A stretch of 64,000 nt of DNA, taken from assembly GCA_030684575.1 (NCBI GenBank), contig JAUXVD010000019.1, positions 124,001 through 188,000 of the forward strand, read 5' to 3'. The notes under the pieces are model-generated. The model was given only the letters and a program-made list of their open reading frames with translations. It was not told the origin of the DNA and searched no databases. The stretch comes from Nitrospirota bacterium (lineage in GTDB: Bacteria > Nitrospirota > Nitrospiria > Nitrospirales > Nitrospiraceae). Both the position numbers and the translations under genes were made by a program. Of the stretch, positions 26,698 to 35,224 are shown piece by piece (position 1 is the first letter of the stretch; each line of letters begins with the position of its first letter).

Positions 26698-29160
26698 GTG
26701 GAAGATTTTGAAAAACTCGGGGTGTTCTATCTCGGACGTCCGTACGATCCGGCCAAGAAGAAGCCGAAACCAGGCTGGTTGCTCTACGACTCGAAAGATC
26801 TGGTCACCCACGCCGTCTGCGTCGGGATGACGGGTAGCGGCAAGACCGGCCTCTGTCTTGGGCTCCTCGAAGAAGCGGCGATCGACGGGATTCCGGCTAT
26901 CGTGATCGATCCCAAGGGGGATCTGGCGAATTTGATGCTGACCTTTCCGCAGCTCCGCGGCGAAGACTTCGCGCCCTGGATCAACGAGGACGATGCGCGG
27001 AAGAACGGTCTCTCCCCTGGTGACTTTGCGACGCAGCAGGCGGCGTTGTGGAAGAGAGGTTTGGGCGAGTGGGGCCAGAGCGGCGAGCGCATTCAGAAAC
27101 TCAAGGATGCAGCGGATGTTGTCGTCTATACGCCGGGGAGCAATGCGGGCATACCGGTGTCTATTCTGAAGTCGTTTGCCGCGCCGTCCCAGGACATTCT
27201 GGACGATGTCGAGTTGCTGCGCGAGCGAGTGGGCACCACGACGACCAGCTTGCTTGGTTTGATCGGCGTGGAAGCCGATCCGATCAAGAGCCGCGAGCAT
27301 ATCCTGCTCTCGACGATTTTAGACCAGGCCTGGCGGAAGGGGCAGGACCTTGATTTGGCCGCGCTCATCCAACAGATCCAAACGCCACCCATATCTAAAG
27401 TCGGTGTGCTCGACCTCGATTCGTTCTATCCGTCGAAAGATCGCTTTGCGTTGGCGATGCAGCTCAACAATCTGCTCGCTGCGCCGGGCTTCAGCGCCTG
27501 GCTCGAAGGGGAGGCGTTGGATGTCGGGAAGATGTTGTATGGCCCGGCAGGTAAACCACGGATCGCCATTTTCTCCATCGCGCATTTGAGCGATGCGGAG
27601 CGGATGTTTTTCGTGACCCTGCTGTTGAGCCAGACCCTGGGCTGGATCAGGGGTCAATCGGGGACGACCAGCCTGAGGGCCATCCTCTACATGGATGAGA
27701 TCTTCGGCTATTTCCCACCGGTGGCGAATCCTCCATCCAAAGCACCGTTGTTGACGCTGCTCAAGCAGGCACGGGCCTATGGCCTTGGGGTCGTGCTGGC
27801 CACGCAGAACCCCGTCGACTTGGACTACAAGGGGCTGGCCAATACCGGGACCTGGTTTATCGGACGGCTTCAAACAGAGCGTGACAAGGCGCGGGTTCTT
27901 GAAGGGCTCGAAGGTGCGGCCTCCAGCTCCGGCAACAAATTCGATAAACAAAAAATGGAACAGCTTCTTGCCGGACTGGGTAGCCGGGTTTTTCTTTTGA
28001 ACAATGTGCACGAAGATGCGCCGGTGGTGTTTCAAACGAGATGGACGCTTTCGTACCTGCGTGGTCCCCTCACGCGGACTCAGATCAAAATGCTGATGAG
28101 CGAGGCGAAGGGTAAGGGGCTAGAGGTCGGGATCGGTGATCAGGATCAAACCGGTCAGGTCGCGTCGTCTTCCCCCTCGCCTCGCGCCGCTGGCCCCTCG
28201 CCTGGCGGCACTCGTCCTCTGTTGCCGCCAGATGTGCCGCAACAGTTCATTCCTATTCGTGGCGCTCAGCCCGGTGGCAGCCGATTGGTCTACCAGCCGA
28301 TGTTGCTGGGAGGGGCACACGTGAGGTTCTCCGACAGTAAAGCGGGAATCGATGTCACCCAGGATGTCACCGTGCTGGCTCCGATTACAGAGGGGGCCGT
28401 GCCGGTGGATTGGGACCATGCGACAGAAGCAGCGCTGGCCCTGTCAGATCTAGAGCAGGTTCCCGTGGAGGGGGCAGCGTTCGAGGCTCCTCCTGTCGCT
28501 GCCGGTAAGGCCAAAAACTATGAGGCATGGGGGAAGGATTTTTCAGGCTGGCTCTTTCGTACCCAGAACGTCGAGCTCCTGAGAAGCCCCAGTACGAAAG
28601 AGTCCTCCAGGCCAGGCGAGTCTGAGCGGGACTTCCGTGTCCGGCTCCAACAGACTGGGCGGGAGCAACGCGATGCACAATCGGATAGTCTTCGGAAGAG
28701 GTATGCGCCGAAGATTGCGGCGCTCCAAGACCGTATTCGGCGAGCCGAGCACATGGTCGAACGGCAACAAACTGAGTCTCGATCCAGCCAGCTCCAGGCT
28801 GCGATTTCTTTCGGCGCGACGATTCTGGGTGCATTTATGGGACGCAAGACGATCAGCGCGTCCACAATCGGCAAGGCGACGACAGCCATCCGCGGAGCCG
28901 GACGTGCGATCAAGGAATCGCAGGACGTGGGGCAGGCCGAAGACAATGCCGCCGCCTTGCAGCAGCAGCTTGTGGATCTCGAAGCGCAATTCAAGGCCGA
29001 GACCGAGTCGCTTGCTGCCGCGACCGATCCCCTCACGGAAGCGCTGGACAGGGTGTCCCTTAAACCCACCAAAGCGAACATCGTCGTGAGACTCGTCGCC
29101 CTGGCCTGGACACCCTATTGGCGGGATGGGCAAGGCACTGTCACCCCTGCCTGGATCTAG
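26698..29160 (+). CDS. HerA/DUF87-like ATP-binding protein
   Basis: 820 aa from a GTG start. The N-terminal P-loop ATPase domain shows Walker A CVGMTGSGKTGLCLGLLEE, IVIDPKGDLANLML, Walker B AILYMDEIFGYFPP and LATQNPVDLDYKGLANTGTW, the pattern of HerA/FtsK-superfamily DNA translocase-like proteins. After residue ~470 a Pro/Ser/Gly-rich linker leads to a second region, then a long coiled-coil-like stretch (about 640-780, with RIRRAEHMVERQQTE and ALQQQLVDLEAQFKAETESL). The usual HerA partner nuclease NurA is not adjacent, and neither are restriction or defence genes. The role is uncertain: DNA processing or an uncharacterised housekeeping ATPase. Confidence 0.8.
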   Translation: MEDFEKLGVFYLGRPYDPAKKKPKPGWLLYDSKDLVTHAVCVGMTGSGKTGLCLGLLEEAAIDGIPAIVIDPKGDLANLMLTFPQLRGEDFAPWINEDDARKNGLSPGDFATQQAALWKRGLGEWGQSGERIQKLKDAADVVVYTPGSNAGIPVSILKSFAAPSQDILDDVELLRERVGTTTTSLLGLIGVEADPIKSREHILLSTILDQAWRKGQDLDLAALIQQIQTPPISKVGVLDLDSFYPSKDRFALAMQLNNLLAAPGFSAWLEGEALDVGKMLYGPAGKPRIAIFSIAHLSDAERMFFVTLLLSQTLGWIRGQSGTTSLRAILYMDEIFGYFPPVANPPSKAPLLTLLKQARAYGLGVVLATQNPVDLDYKGLANTGTWFIGRLQTERDKARVLEGLEGAASSSGNKFDKQKMEQLLAGLGSRVFLLNNVHEDAPVVFQTRWTLSYLRGPLTRTQIKMLMSEAKGKGLEVGIGDQDQTGQVASSSPSPRAAGPSPGGTRPLLPPDVPQQFIPIRGAQPGGSRLVYQPMLLGGAHVRFSDSKAGIDVTQDVTVLAPITEGAVPVDWDHATEAALALSDLEQVPVEGAAFEAPPVAAGKAKNYEAWGKDFSGWLFRTQNVELLRSPSTKESSRPGESERDFRVRLQQTGREQRDAQSDSLRKRYAPKIAALQDRIRRAEHMVERQQTESRSSQLQAAISFGATILGAFMGRKTISASTIGKATTAIRGAGRAIKESQDVGQAEDNAAALQQQLVDLEAQFKAETESLAAATDPLTEALDRVSLKPTKANIVVRLVALAWTPYWRDGQGTVTPAWI

Positions 29161-29242
29161 ACTGCCGAGCGGCATCGGAGTGGATTGTGTGTTGGGGGCT
29201 GTCCAGTTGGCTGAGGGGATACAGGACCTCATATTACACGTA

Positions 29243-29287
29243 TTAGGAATATTCTGAGTGATCCCTAGGTGTTCTAGCTAGATTAGG
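29243..29287. promoter_or_regulatory. TAGGAATATTC / CCCTAG-type dyads upstream of the kinase gene
   Basis: TTAGGAATATTCTGA (29243-29257) is a near-palindrome, followed by GATCCCTAGG and TTAGGGAATC, which can pair with each other. They lie about 50-100 bases upstream of the kinase/regulator operon and could be sites for a LuxR/NarL-type regulator. This is inference from symmetry only. Confidence 0.3.
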
Positions 29288-29339
29288 GAATCCCGTTCGT
29301 GTAGAGTGGCCTCGTCTTCTTCTTGGGGAGGTGGCCACG

Positions 29340-32291
29340 ATGGATGCTCCCTTTCCCCCTCCGATCCGTGAAGCCGCGAGGCTTGCCGCCCTCTATCGGT
29401 ATGAGATGCTCGACACCTCTCCGGTTAAGGAACTGGATGACCTCGTTCATCTGGCCGCCTATATCTGCAACACGCCCATTGCGCTCATCAGCCTGATCGA
29501 TTCGGATCGCCAGTGGTTCAAATCGAAAATCGGCCTCACTGCCACAGAAACCAGTCGGATTATCGCGTTCTGTGCCCATACCATACTCGGAACGGATCTC
29601 CTCATCGTGCCGGATGCACTCGCGGACGAGCGGTTCATGAACAATCCGTTGGTGACAGGCGATCTGCACATCCGTTTTTACTGCGGCGCGCCGCTGGTCA
29701 CCCCGGAGGGGTTTCGCATCGGCACGCTGAGCGTCATCGATCATGTCCCCCGCGAGTTGTCGGACGAGCAACGGGATGCGCTCGGGGTGCTGAGCCGCCA
29801 GGTGATGGATCACTTGACGTTGGACCGGGAGCACCGAGAGCTGATCCTGGCCGTCAATGAGCAGAAGCGGGGAGCGCAGGCGCTGGAGGCGAGCGAGGCG
29901 AAGTTCAAACAGCTGAGCGAGACGACCTCATCAGCCATCTACATCTATAGGGGGAGCCACGTCCTCTATGCCAATCCTGCCGCGACGACGATTTCCGGCT
30001 ACAGCCTCGCCGAGCTGCATGCGATGTCCTTGTGGGATCTCATCCATCCGGACTTCCAGGATGCGCTGATGGCACGGGTGGGGGCGGTGCAAGGGGGAGT
30101 CGACGCTCCGGCCCGGCTCGAATTTCAAATCGTCCGCAAGGATGGTCAAGTCCGCTGGCTGGACTTCACTGCTGCCTCTATCGATTTCGACGGACAGCAG
30201 GCCAGAATCGGGACGGCCTACGATATTACCGAGCGCAAACAGGCCGAGGAGCTGAATGCGGTGCAGCGGCGCTTCCTCGAAAGCGTCTTGATGCAAAGAC
30301 CATTGGCCGAGACGATGCAGTCCCTGGTGCGATCCATTGAGGCTCTGTCCACAGGCGGAGTCTGCTCCATCCTGCTGGTGCAGCCGGAGACAGGCACGTT
30401 GCATCGCGGCGTCGTTTCGACGCTGCCGGAGGAGTTCAATAGGGCGGTGGACGGCGCGCCCATCGGCCCTTGTCACGGATCTTGCGGGACGGCGGCCTAT
30501 CGCAAAGCGACGGTTATCGTATCCGACATCGCGACCGATCCTCTGTGGAATCCGTGGCCCGAAGTAAGAGACCTCGCGCTCCGGCATGGACTGCACGCCT
30601 GCACGTCGCTGCCTATGCTCAACGCGCAGGGCGATGTCCTGGGTACCTATGCGATGTACTTCCTGCAGGCGCGCGGGCCGACGGCATTCGAACTGGATAT
30701 GCTGGGGGCTGCGAGCCAGGCGATCAGCATCGCCATCGAGTGGGGGCGAACCGAGGAGGAGTTGCGAACCAGCGAGGCGCGCTTGGCCGCCATCCTCGAC
30801 AACAGTCCGCTCGTGATCTTTTTGAAAGATCTGGATGGGCGCTATCTGTTCATCAACCGCACGTTTGAACGGCGATTCGACCTGTCCCACGATCAGATCA
30901 TCGGGAAAACCGACGACGATCTCTTCTCGCCCGAGCAAGCCACGGCGTTTCGGAGTAACGACCGTGAAGTGTTGCGAACCGGCCAATCGATTGAATTTGA
31001 AGAAGTGGCTCAGTACAGAGACGGCGAGCACACAAGCCTTGTCGTCAAATTTCCGCTCCGTGACGCGAAGGAGGGCATCTATGCGATTTGCGGCATCGTC
31101 GCCGACATTACGGAACGCAAGCGGGCGGAGGAGGCGCTGCGGCATAATGAAGAACGATTTCGACTCGTCGCCTTGGCAACCAACGACGTACTGTGGGACT
31201 GGAACCTGATCACCAAAGAACATTGGTGGTCGCCCGATGCGTGCATAAAGTTCGGATACGATCCCAAGGCCGAGCCTGATATCAAGGCCTGGACCGACCG
31301 GTTACACCCGGATGATCGAGCGGCGATCCTCAAGAGTCTGGATGAGGTGGTGGCAGGCCAGAAGGAGATGTGGTCCGGTGAATATCGCTTCCGTCTTGCG
31401 GACGGAGGGTACGGACATTTTCTGGATCGAGGACATGTCGTACGCGAGACCACGGGGAAGCCGGTCCGGATGATCGGCGCGATGACCGATGTGACGGGGG
31501 CGAAGCAGGCCTATACGTCCCTCAATGACGCGTACGCCAGGCTGCAAGTGATGAGCAGGGAAGTGCAAGTCGCAGAAGAGAAAGAACGCCGCCGTCTCTC
31601 ACGAGAGCTACATGATGAATTCGGGCAGCTGCTGAGCGCCCTCATGTTCGATTTGAGCGACATCGGTCGAGGGGTTCAACAACTTCGGAGTCCCCTCGCG
31701 AGCGAGTTGCGCAAGAAAATCAAGCTGGCCATGGGTACGCTGGATCGCTTGTTCGTGTCCTTCAGGGAGGTGCTTGCAGCTCTGCGGCCTGCGGTGCTGG
31801 ACGTGCTGGGGCTTGTTCCTGCCATCGAAGCGTTGGCGGGGGAGTTGCAAGAACGAACAGGGGTTCGCTGCTCTATTGTGGCTGAACGTGAGGACCTTGG
31901 GCAGGTCTGTGGTCCGGATATTTCAGGCGCGATCTATCGCATGGCCCAAGAGCTGTTGATGAATGTCGTGCGCCATGCGGAGGCGACTACGGCGGTCATC
32001 ACGCTCGATTGCACTGATAAGTGGGCGATGCTGGTGGTAGAGGACAATGGCGTAGGTTTTTCCGCGCAGCTGGTTCCACCAAATAGTGTATTCGGCCTTC
32101 GCGGGATACAGGAGCGGGCTGAGCTTCTGGCTGGGAACGTCGAGATTCAATCGAAGCCCGGCAACGGGACTGTCGTGACTGTCCGCCTTCCCTGCGGTGC
32201 AGCCGCGGCCAGCCGTCGATCAGTGGCAGGGGTTCGGAAGACGAAACCGCCGACAATCAGGAAGAAGGGTCGCCATGGTAAAGCACTATAA
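29340..32291 (+). CDS. Cytoplasmic GAF/PAS sensor histidine kinase (HisKA_3 type)
   Basis: 983 aa from the ATG at 29340, which has GGGGAG nine bases upstream (an in-frame GTG at 29331 overlaps it). Order: GAF (about 20-165, DDLVHLAAYICNTPIALISL), PAS (about 190-300), second GAF (about 315-470), two further PAS domains (about 480-595 and 605-730), then HisKA_3 with the phospho-His in ERRRLSRELHDEFGQLLSAL and an HATPase with DNGVGFS and GLRGIQERAELL. No transmembrane helix, so it senses a cytosolic or diffusible signal. Its last codons overlap the downstream regulator gene by 17 bases, so the pair is translationally coupled. Confidence 0.92.
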   Translation: MDAPFPPPIREAARLAALYRYEMLDTSPVKELDDLVHLAAYICNTPIALISLIDSDRQWFKSKIGLTATETSRIIAFCAHTILGTDLLIVPDALADERFMNNPLVTGDLHIRFYCGAPLVTPEGFRIGTLSVIDHVPRELSDEQRDALGVLSRQVMDHLTLDREHRELILAVNEQKRGAQALEASEAKFKQLSETTSSAIYIYRGSHVLYANPAATTISGYSLAELHAMSLWDLIHPDFQDALMARVGAVQGGVDAPARLEFQIVRKDGQVRWLDFTAASIDFDGQQARIGTAYDITERKQAEELNAVQRRFLESVLMQRPLAETMQSLVRSIEALSTGGVCSILLVQPETGTLHRGVVSTLPEEFNRAVDGAPIGPCHGSCGTAAYRKATVIVSDIATDPLWNPWPEVRDLALRHGLHACTSLPMLNAQGDVLGTYAMYFLQARGPTAFELDMLGAASQAISIAIEWGRTEEELRTSEARLAAILDNSPLVIFLKDLDGRYLFINRTFERRFDLSHDQIIGKTDDDLFSPEQATAFRSNDREVLRTGQSIEFEEVAQYRDGEHTSLVVKFPLRDAKEGIYAICGIVADITERKRAEEALRHNEERFRLVALATNDVLWDWNLITKEHWWSPDACIKFGYDPKAEPDIKAWTDRLHPDDRAAILKSLDEVVAGQKEMWSGEYRFRLADGGYGHFLDRGHVVRETTGKPVRMIGAMTDVTGAKQAYTSLNDAYARLQVMSREVQVAEEKERRRLSRELHDEFGQLLSALMFDLSDIGRGVQQLRSPLASELRKKIKLAMGTLDRLFVSFREVLAALRPAVLDVLGLVPAIEALAGELQERTGVRCSIVAEREDLGQVCGPDISGAIYRMAQELLMNVVRHAEATTAVITLDCTDKWAMLVVEDNGVGFSAQLVPPNSVFGLRGIQERAELLAGNVEIQSKPGNGTVVTVRLPCGAAAASRRSVAGVRKTKPPTIRKKGRHGKAL

Positions 32292-32916
32292 GTGCTTGAT
32301 CGTCGACGATCACCCGATCGTTCGCAAAGGGATTCGGGACTTGGTTCTCTGTGAAGGAGTGTGCTCGAAGGTCCTCGAGGCGGAGGATGCGGCTGGTGCG
32401 TTGTCGGCCGTTGGCCGGGAGCCGTGGGATTTGGTGATCCTCGACGTATCACTGCCGGACAAGCACGGATTGGAAGTGCTGAAAGAGATCAAGCTCCTGC
32501 AGCCGAAGGCAACGGTGTTGATGCTCAGTCTCTATCCTGAGAGGGAGTTTGCCTTACGTGCGCTGAAAGCCGGCGCTTCCGGCTATCTGACGAAGGACCG
32601 GGCTCCTTCTGAGTTGCTCAAGGCGGTGAAGGAGCTGTTGGCCGGACGCCGGTACATCACGCAATCGCTGGGCGACTTGATGGCGACCTTTCTGGATGAG
32701 GGACAGCCGGCGGCGCCTCACAGCCTCCTGTCCGACCGGGAGATAGAAGTCTTGCGGCTCCTCGGGCAAGGTAAGCCCGTGTCGGTCATCGCCGCCGACA
32801 TGGCGCTCAGCGTCAAGACGATCAGCACCTACCGCAGCAGGCTGCTGGAGAAACTCAAGCTTCGTACGACTGCCGAACTCATGCGTTACGCCATCGAATC
32901 CAACCTCACCGACTAG
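32275..32916 (+). CDS. LuxR/NarL-family response regulator
   Basis: 213 aa. Receiver with CLIVDDHPIVRKGIRDLV, phospho-acceptor Asp in LVILDVSLPDKHGLEVL, and Lys in YLTKDRAPSEL. The C-terminal LuxR helix-turn-helix reads LSDREIEVLRLLGQGKPVSV and LSVKTISTYRSRLLEKL. ATG 32275 lies inside the end of the kinase gene (17-base overlap), so this is the cognate regulator of that kinase. All catalytic receiver residues are present, in contrast to the regulator at 33888-34646. Longer N-terminal starts are unlikely because they would add a Gln/Arg-rich extension not seen in the family. Confidence 0.93.
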   Translation: MVKHYKCLIVDDHPIVRKGIRDLVLCEGVCSKVLEAEDAAGALSAVGREPWDLVILDVSLPDKHGLEVLKEIKLLQPKATVLMLSLYPEREFALRALKAGASGYLTKDRAPSELLKAVKELLAGRRYITQSLGDLMATFLDEGQPAAPHSLLSDREIEVLRLLGQGKPVSVIAADMALSVKTISTYRSRLLEKLKLRTTAELMRYAIESNLTD

Positions 32917-32948
32917 CCTCAATAGGTAGGTTGACGGCGTTGGCCCGG

Positions 32949-32962
32949 TCTGCCTGTAGGAC
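32949..32962. promoter_or_regulatory. 14-bp motif shared upstream of two regulator genes, copy 1
   Basis: TCTGCCTGTAGGAC occurs here and again, identical, at 33748-33761. The first copy is 131 bases before the response regulator at 33094; the second is 126 bases before the one at 33888. CAGCCTGTAGGCGG near 41875 is a partial match beside the third regulator group. It may be a shared promoter or regulator site. Confidence 0.35.
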
Positions 32963-33093
32963 GGTCGCCGACATACCGATCAGTGTTCGTCTGCTATATC
33001 CCTGTGAACGCTTAGTGGTACGCTCCCCTGCCGCGATCGGGCAAGACGCTGTCCTGTCGATCGCTCCAGCTGCATTGTGCAATTCCAGATGTC

Positions 33094-33723
33094 ATGTTAG
33101 TCCTCATCGTCGACGATCACCCGCTGCTTCGGCAAGCCATCCGGCAGGTAATCGAACATCATTTTCCTACGGCTATTGTGCGCGAGGCTTCGACCGGAGA
33201 AGAGGCCGCGGGGATCGTGCGCAAGGAACCGGTGGAGTTGGCCGTGCTGGATGTGATGCTGCCGGACCATAGTGGATTGACGGTGCTGAAGCGAATCAAG
33301 AAGTTGCGTCCACAGATCAAGTGCCTCATGCTCACGATCCACGACGAACCACAATATGTTCGACTCGCCTTGAGCCACGGAGCATCCGGCTACTTGACGA
33401 AAGAGACTGCGCCTGACGAATTGCACGAGGCCATCAGAACGGTCCTCACAGGGGCTCGCTATGTGACGAAGGGGCTGGAAAGAGAAGGAGACGCCCGAAC
33501 TCGATTGGGCAGCCTTCTCTCTCCGCTGCCGATCCTTTCCGCCCGGGAGATGGAAGTGCTTTGCCTTCTGGCGAAGGGCGGGACCGTCTCGCGCGCGGCC
33601 ACACAATTAAAACTCAGCGTCAAGACCGTGAGCACGTATCGGACCCGTTTGCTCGACAAGCTCCGTCTCACCACGACCGCGGAATTGATTCGGTACGCCG
33701 TCGATCGTGGCCTCGTGAAATAG
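33094..33723 (+). CDS. LuxR/NarL-family response regulator
   Basis: 209 aa. The receiver is complete (VLIVDDHPLLRQAIRQVI; LAVLDVMLPDHSGLTVL with the Asp; LMLTIHDE; YLTKETAPDEL), followed by a LuxR helix-turn-helix (LSAREMEVLCLLAKGGTVSR; LSVKTVSTYRTRLLDKLRL). It is closely related to the regulator encoded at 32275-32916 and lies 177 bases behind it. No kinase of its own is adjacent, so it may share the 983-residue kinase upstream. The ATG at 33094 gives a standard start directly at the first receiver strand; no strong Shine-Dalgarno is visible. Confidence 0.92.
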   Translation: MLVLIVDDHPLLRQAIRQVIEHHFPTAIVREASTGEEAAGIVRKEPVELAVLDVMLPDHSGLTVLKRIKKLRPQIKCLMLTIHDEPQYVRLALSHGASGYLTKETAPDELHEAIRTVLTGARYVTKGLEREGDARTRLGSLLSPLPILSAREMEVLCLLAKGGTVSRAATQLKLSVKTVSTYRTRLLDKLRLTTTAELIRYAVDRGLVK

Positions 33724-33747
33724 TCCCTTCATCGGTCTGCCCGAATA

Positions 33748-33761
33748 TCTGCCTGTAGGAC
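33748..33761. promoter_or_regulatory. 14-bp motif shared upstream of two regulator genes, copy 2
   Basis: An identical copy of the 14-mer at 32949-32962, 126 bases upstream of the atypical regulator gene starting at 33888. Repetition at similar distance before two adjacent regulator genes suggests either a binding site or duplicated upstream sequence. Confidence 0.35.
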
Positions 33762-33887
33762 AAAGCCTGATACTCGATTGCGCGTCATGCTGATAGGTTT
33801 CCTTTTATTTCTGAGGTAGGCTGAGACCGTGCTGCGGATCGTGGCCCTGTGACGGCCTGCCGCATGCCCCAATCTGAGGCTGTCTGT

Positions 33888-34646
33888 ATGAGGAGTAAGG
33901 CCATAGGCGACAGGCTCCTACGGCATCGCACGGACAGTGCCGTGCATCATTCAGTCCATCATGTCGCCGCTCCCAAGCCTATCCGGATCCTCGTTGCCGA
34001 TGCTCAGGAAATCGTCAGGGCCGGTATGCGTGGCATGCTCATCGGCCAGCCTGACCTGCTCGTCGTCGGCGAAAGCGGGACTGCCGCCGATACCCTGTCG
34101 GAAGCCCGGCGCGTGAGCCCTGATCTCGTCTTGATGGAGGCTCGCCTCCCTGACGGATCGGGTTCTGAAGTCTGCCGGCTGCTGCTGTACGCACATCCCG
34201 CAATCCGAATCTTCATGGTCACCATGTCTCACAGCCCCGTGACCTTTCGTGCAGCGGCTGAGGCCGGGGTTCACGGCTATGTGCTCAAGGATATCATTCG
34301 TTCAGAGCTGCTCAGCGCGATTCGTGCCGTGGCCGGCGGAGCCTCCTATCTCCAATTCGAAATGGCCGATCAAGCCCTCTGCGGGTTGAGAGACGGCCTG
34401 AAAGATGCCCGAGAACCGAGACTCCGCATTCTTTCTCCACAGCAACATCGCGTTATACGGCTTGTGGCAGAAGGGAAAACGAATAAGGAGATTGCCGTGG
34501 AGCTCTCTCTGTCCGATAAGACCGTCAAGAACTATCTGGCGAACATGTTTACAAAGTTGCAGATCACCAGGCGGACGCAAGCCGTGTCCCTGTACCTCCA
34601 GCATTGCGGGAGCGATGTATCCTCCGATGTCTTGTCGTCGCTATGA
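33888..34646 (+). CDS. Atypical LuxR-family regulator with Glu at the phosphorylation site
   Basis: 252 aa from ATG 33888, preceded by GAGG eight bases upstream; a GTG at 33849 would add 13 residues. After a His-rich N-terminal tail, the receiver reads IRILVADAQEIVRAGM, where the second Asp of the usual DD pair is Ala, and LVLMEARLPDGSGSEV, where the phospho-acceptor Asp is replaced by Glu84 (codon GAG). The switch Thr (FMVTMSHS) and Lys (GYVLKDI) remain. The LuxR helix-turn-helix is intact (EGKTNKEIAVELSLSDKTVKN). Such a receiver is unlikely to be phosphorylated normally and Glu may mimic the active state. It is third in the regulator series. Confidence 0.88.
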   Translation: MRSKAIGDRLLRHRTDSAVHHSVHHVAAPKPIRILVADAQEIVRAGMRGMLIGQPDLLVVGESGTAADTLSEARRVSPDLVLMEARLPDGSGSEVCRLLLYAHPAIRIFMVTMSHSPVTFRAAAEAGVHGYVLKDIIRSELLSAIRAVAGGASYLQFEMADQALCGLRDGLKDAREPRLRILSPQQHRVIRLVAEGKTNKEIAVELSLSDKTVKNYLANMFTKLQITRRTQAVSLYLQHCGSDVSSDVLSSL

Positions 34647-34847
34647 TAGAGGAAGGCGTGCTGATGCTGGCCAGCCTCGGCGTTGACGACGATCGGCACT
34701 TCGCATAGGGGCGTGAAACGTTCTCGAAGGCAGGGAGTTTCGTGTCCTGGAGGCGGGATACGGACTGGAGGTTCCTGCGTGGGTTGATTGGGAACGGCCG
34801 GATCTGGCCGCTTCGCCCCTAGAGAGTCGTTACGTGTTCCCTTCACG

Positions 34848-34910
34848 ATGCCGATTCTCATCATGGATGACGAGGCATCCATCAGGGACGTCCTGCGGCA
34901 AACACTTTGA
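34848..34910 (+). pseudogene. Remnant of a response-regulator N-terminus
   Basis: The frame encodes MPILIMDDEASIRDVLRQTL and then stops at TGA. This is a clear first beta-strand and acidic pair of a receiver, followed by codons that resume with REGHA after the stop, as in LxREGHxV of intact receivers. The rest of a receiver is not recognisable downstream. The surrounding ~580 bases (34647-35224) hold no other convincing gene, so I read this as a decayed regulator gene. Confidence 0.45.
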
Positions 34911-35224
34911 AGAGAGGGACATGCCAGATGTGTCCTCAATGAAAGATGTTCTCCTCGCCAGGTTCTCGATATTGCACGGTCTCCTGATTACTCAAGTCGG
35001 TCATGCCTTTCAGCGGATGGCCAAGATCCTTACGTTTCAGTGAAAATACTACGCGTGGTCCGACTTGTCTGAAGGCATGCAACAAGGCATAAGCATGCTG
35101 ATGGAGGGCAGGACTCTGAATGCGGCGTTGGGTGTCGCTCAAACCTGCCAAATCCAACATCGCGGTCAAACTTGTCGCGCTTATCTGAGTCCCGCATTGG
35201 CAGGATGTGACGGGGAGGTTCCTC

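Noticed and set aside
29931-31223. 430-codon minus-strand frame opposite the PAS/GAF kinase
   Set aside because: Antisense shadow of a clear kinase gene.
34834-35043. 69-codon plus-strand frame after the regulator cluster
   Set aside because: Overlaps the receiver remnant in another frame and has no supporting start signal.
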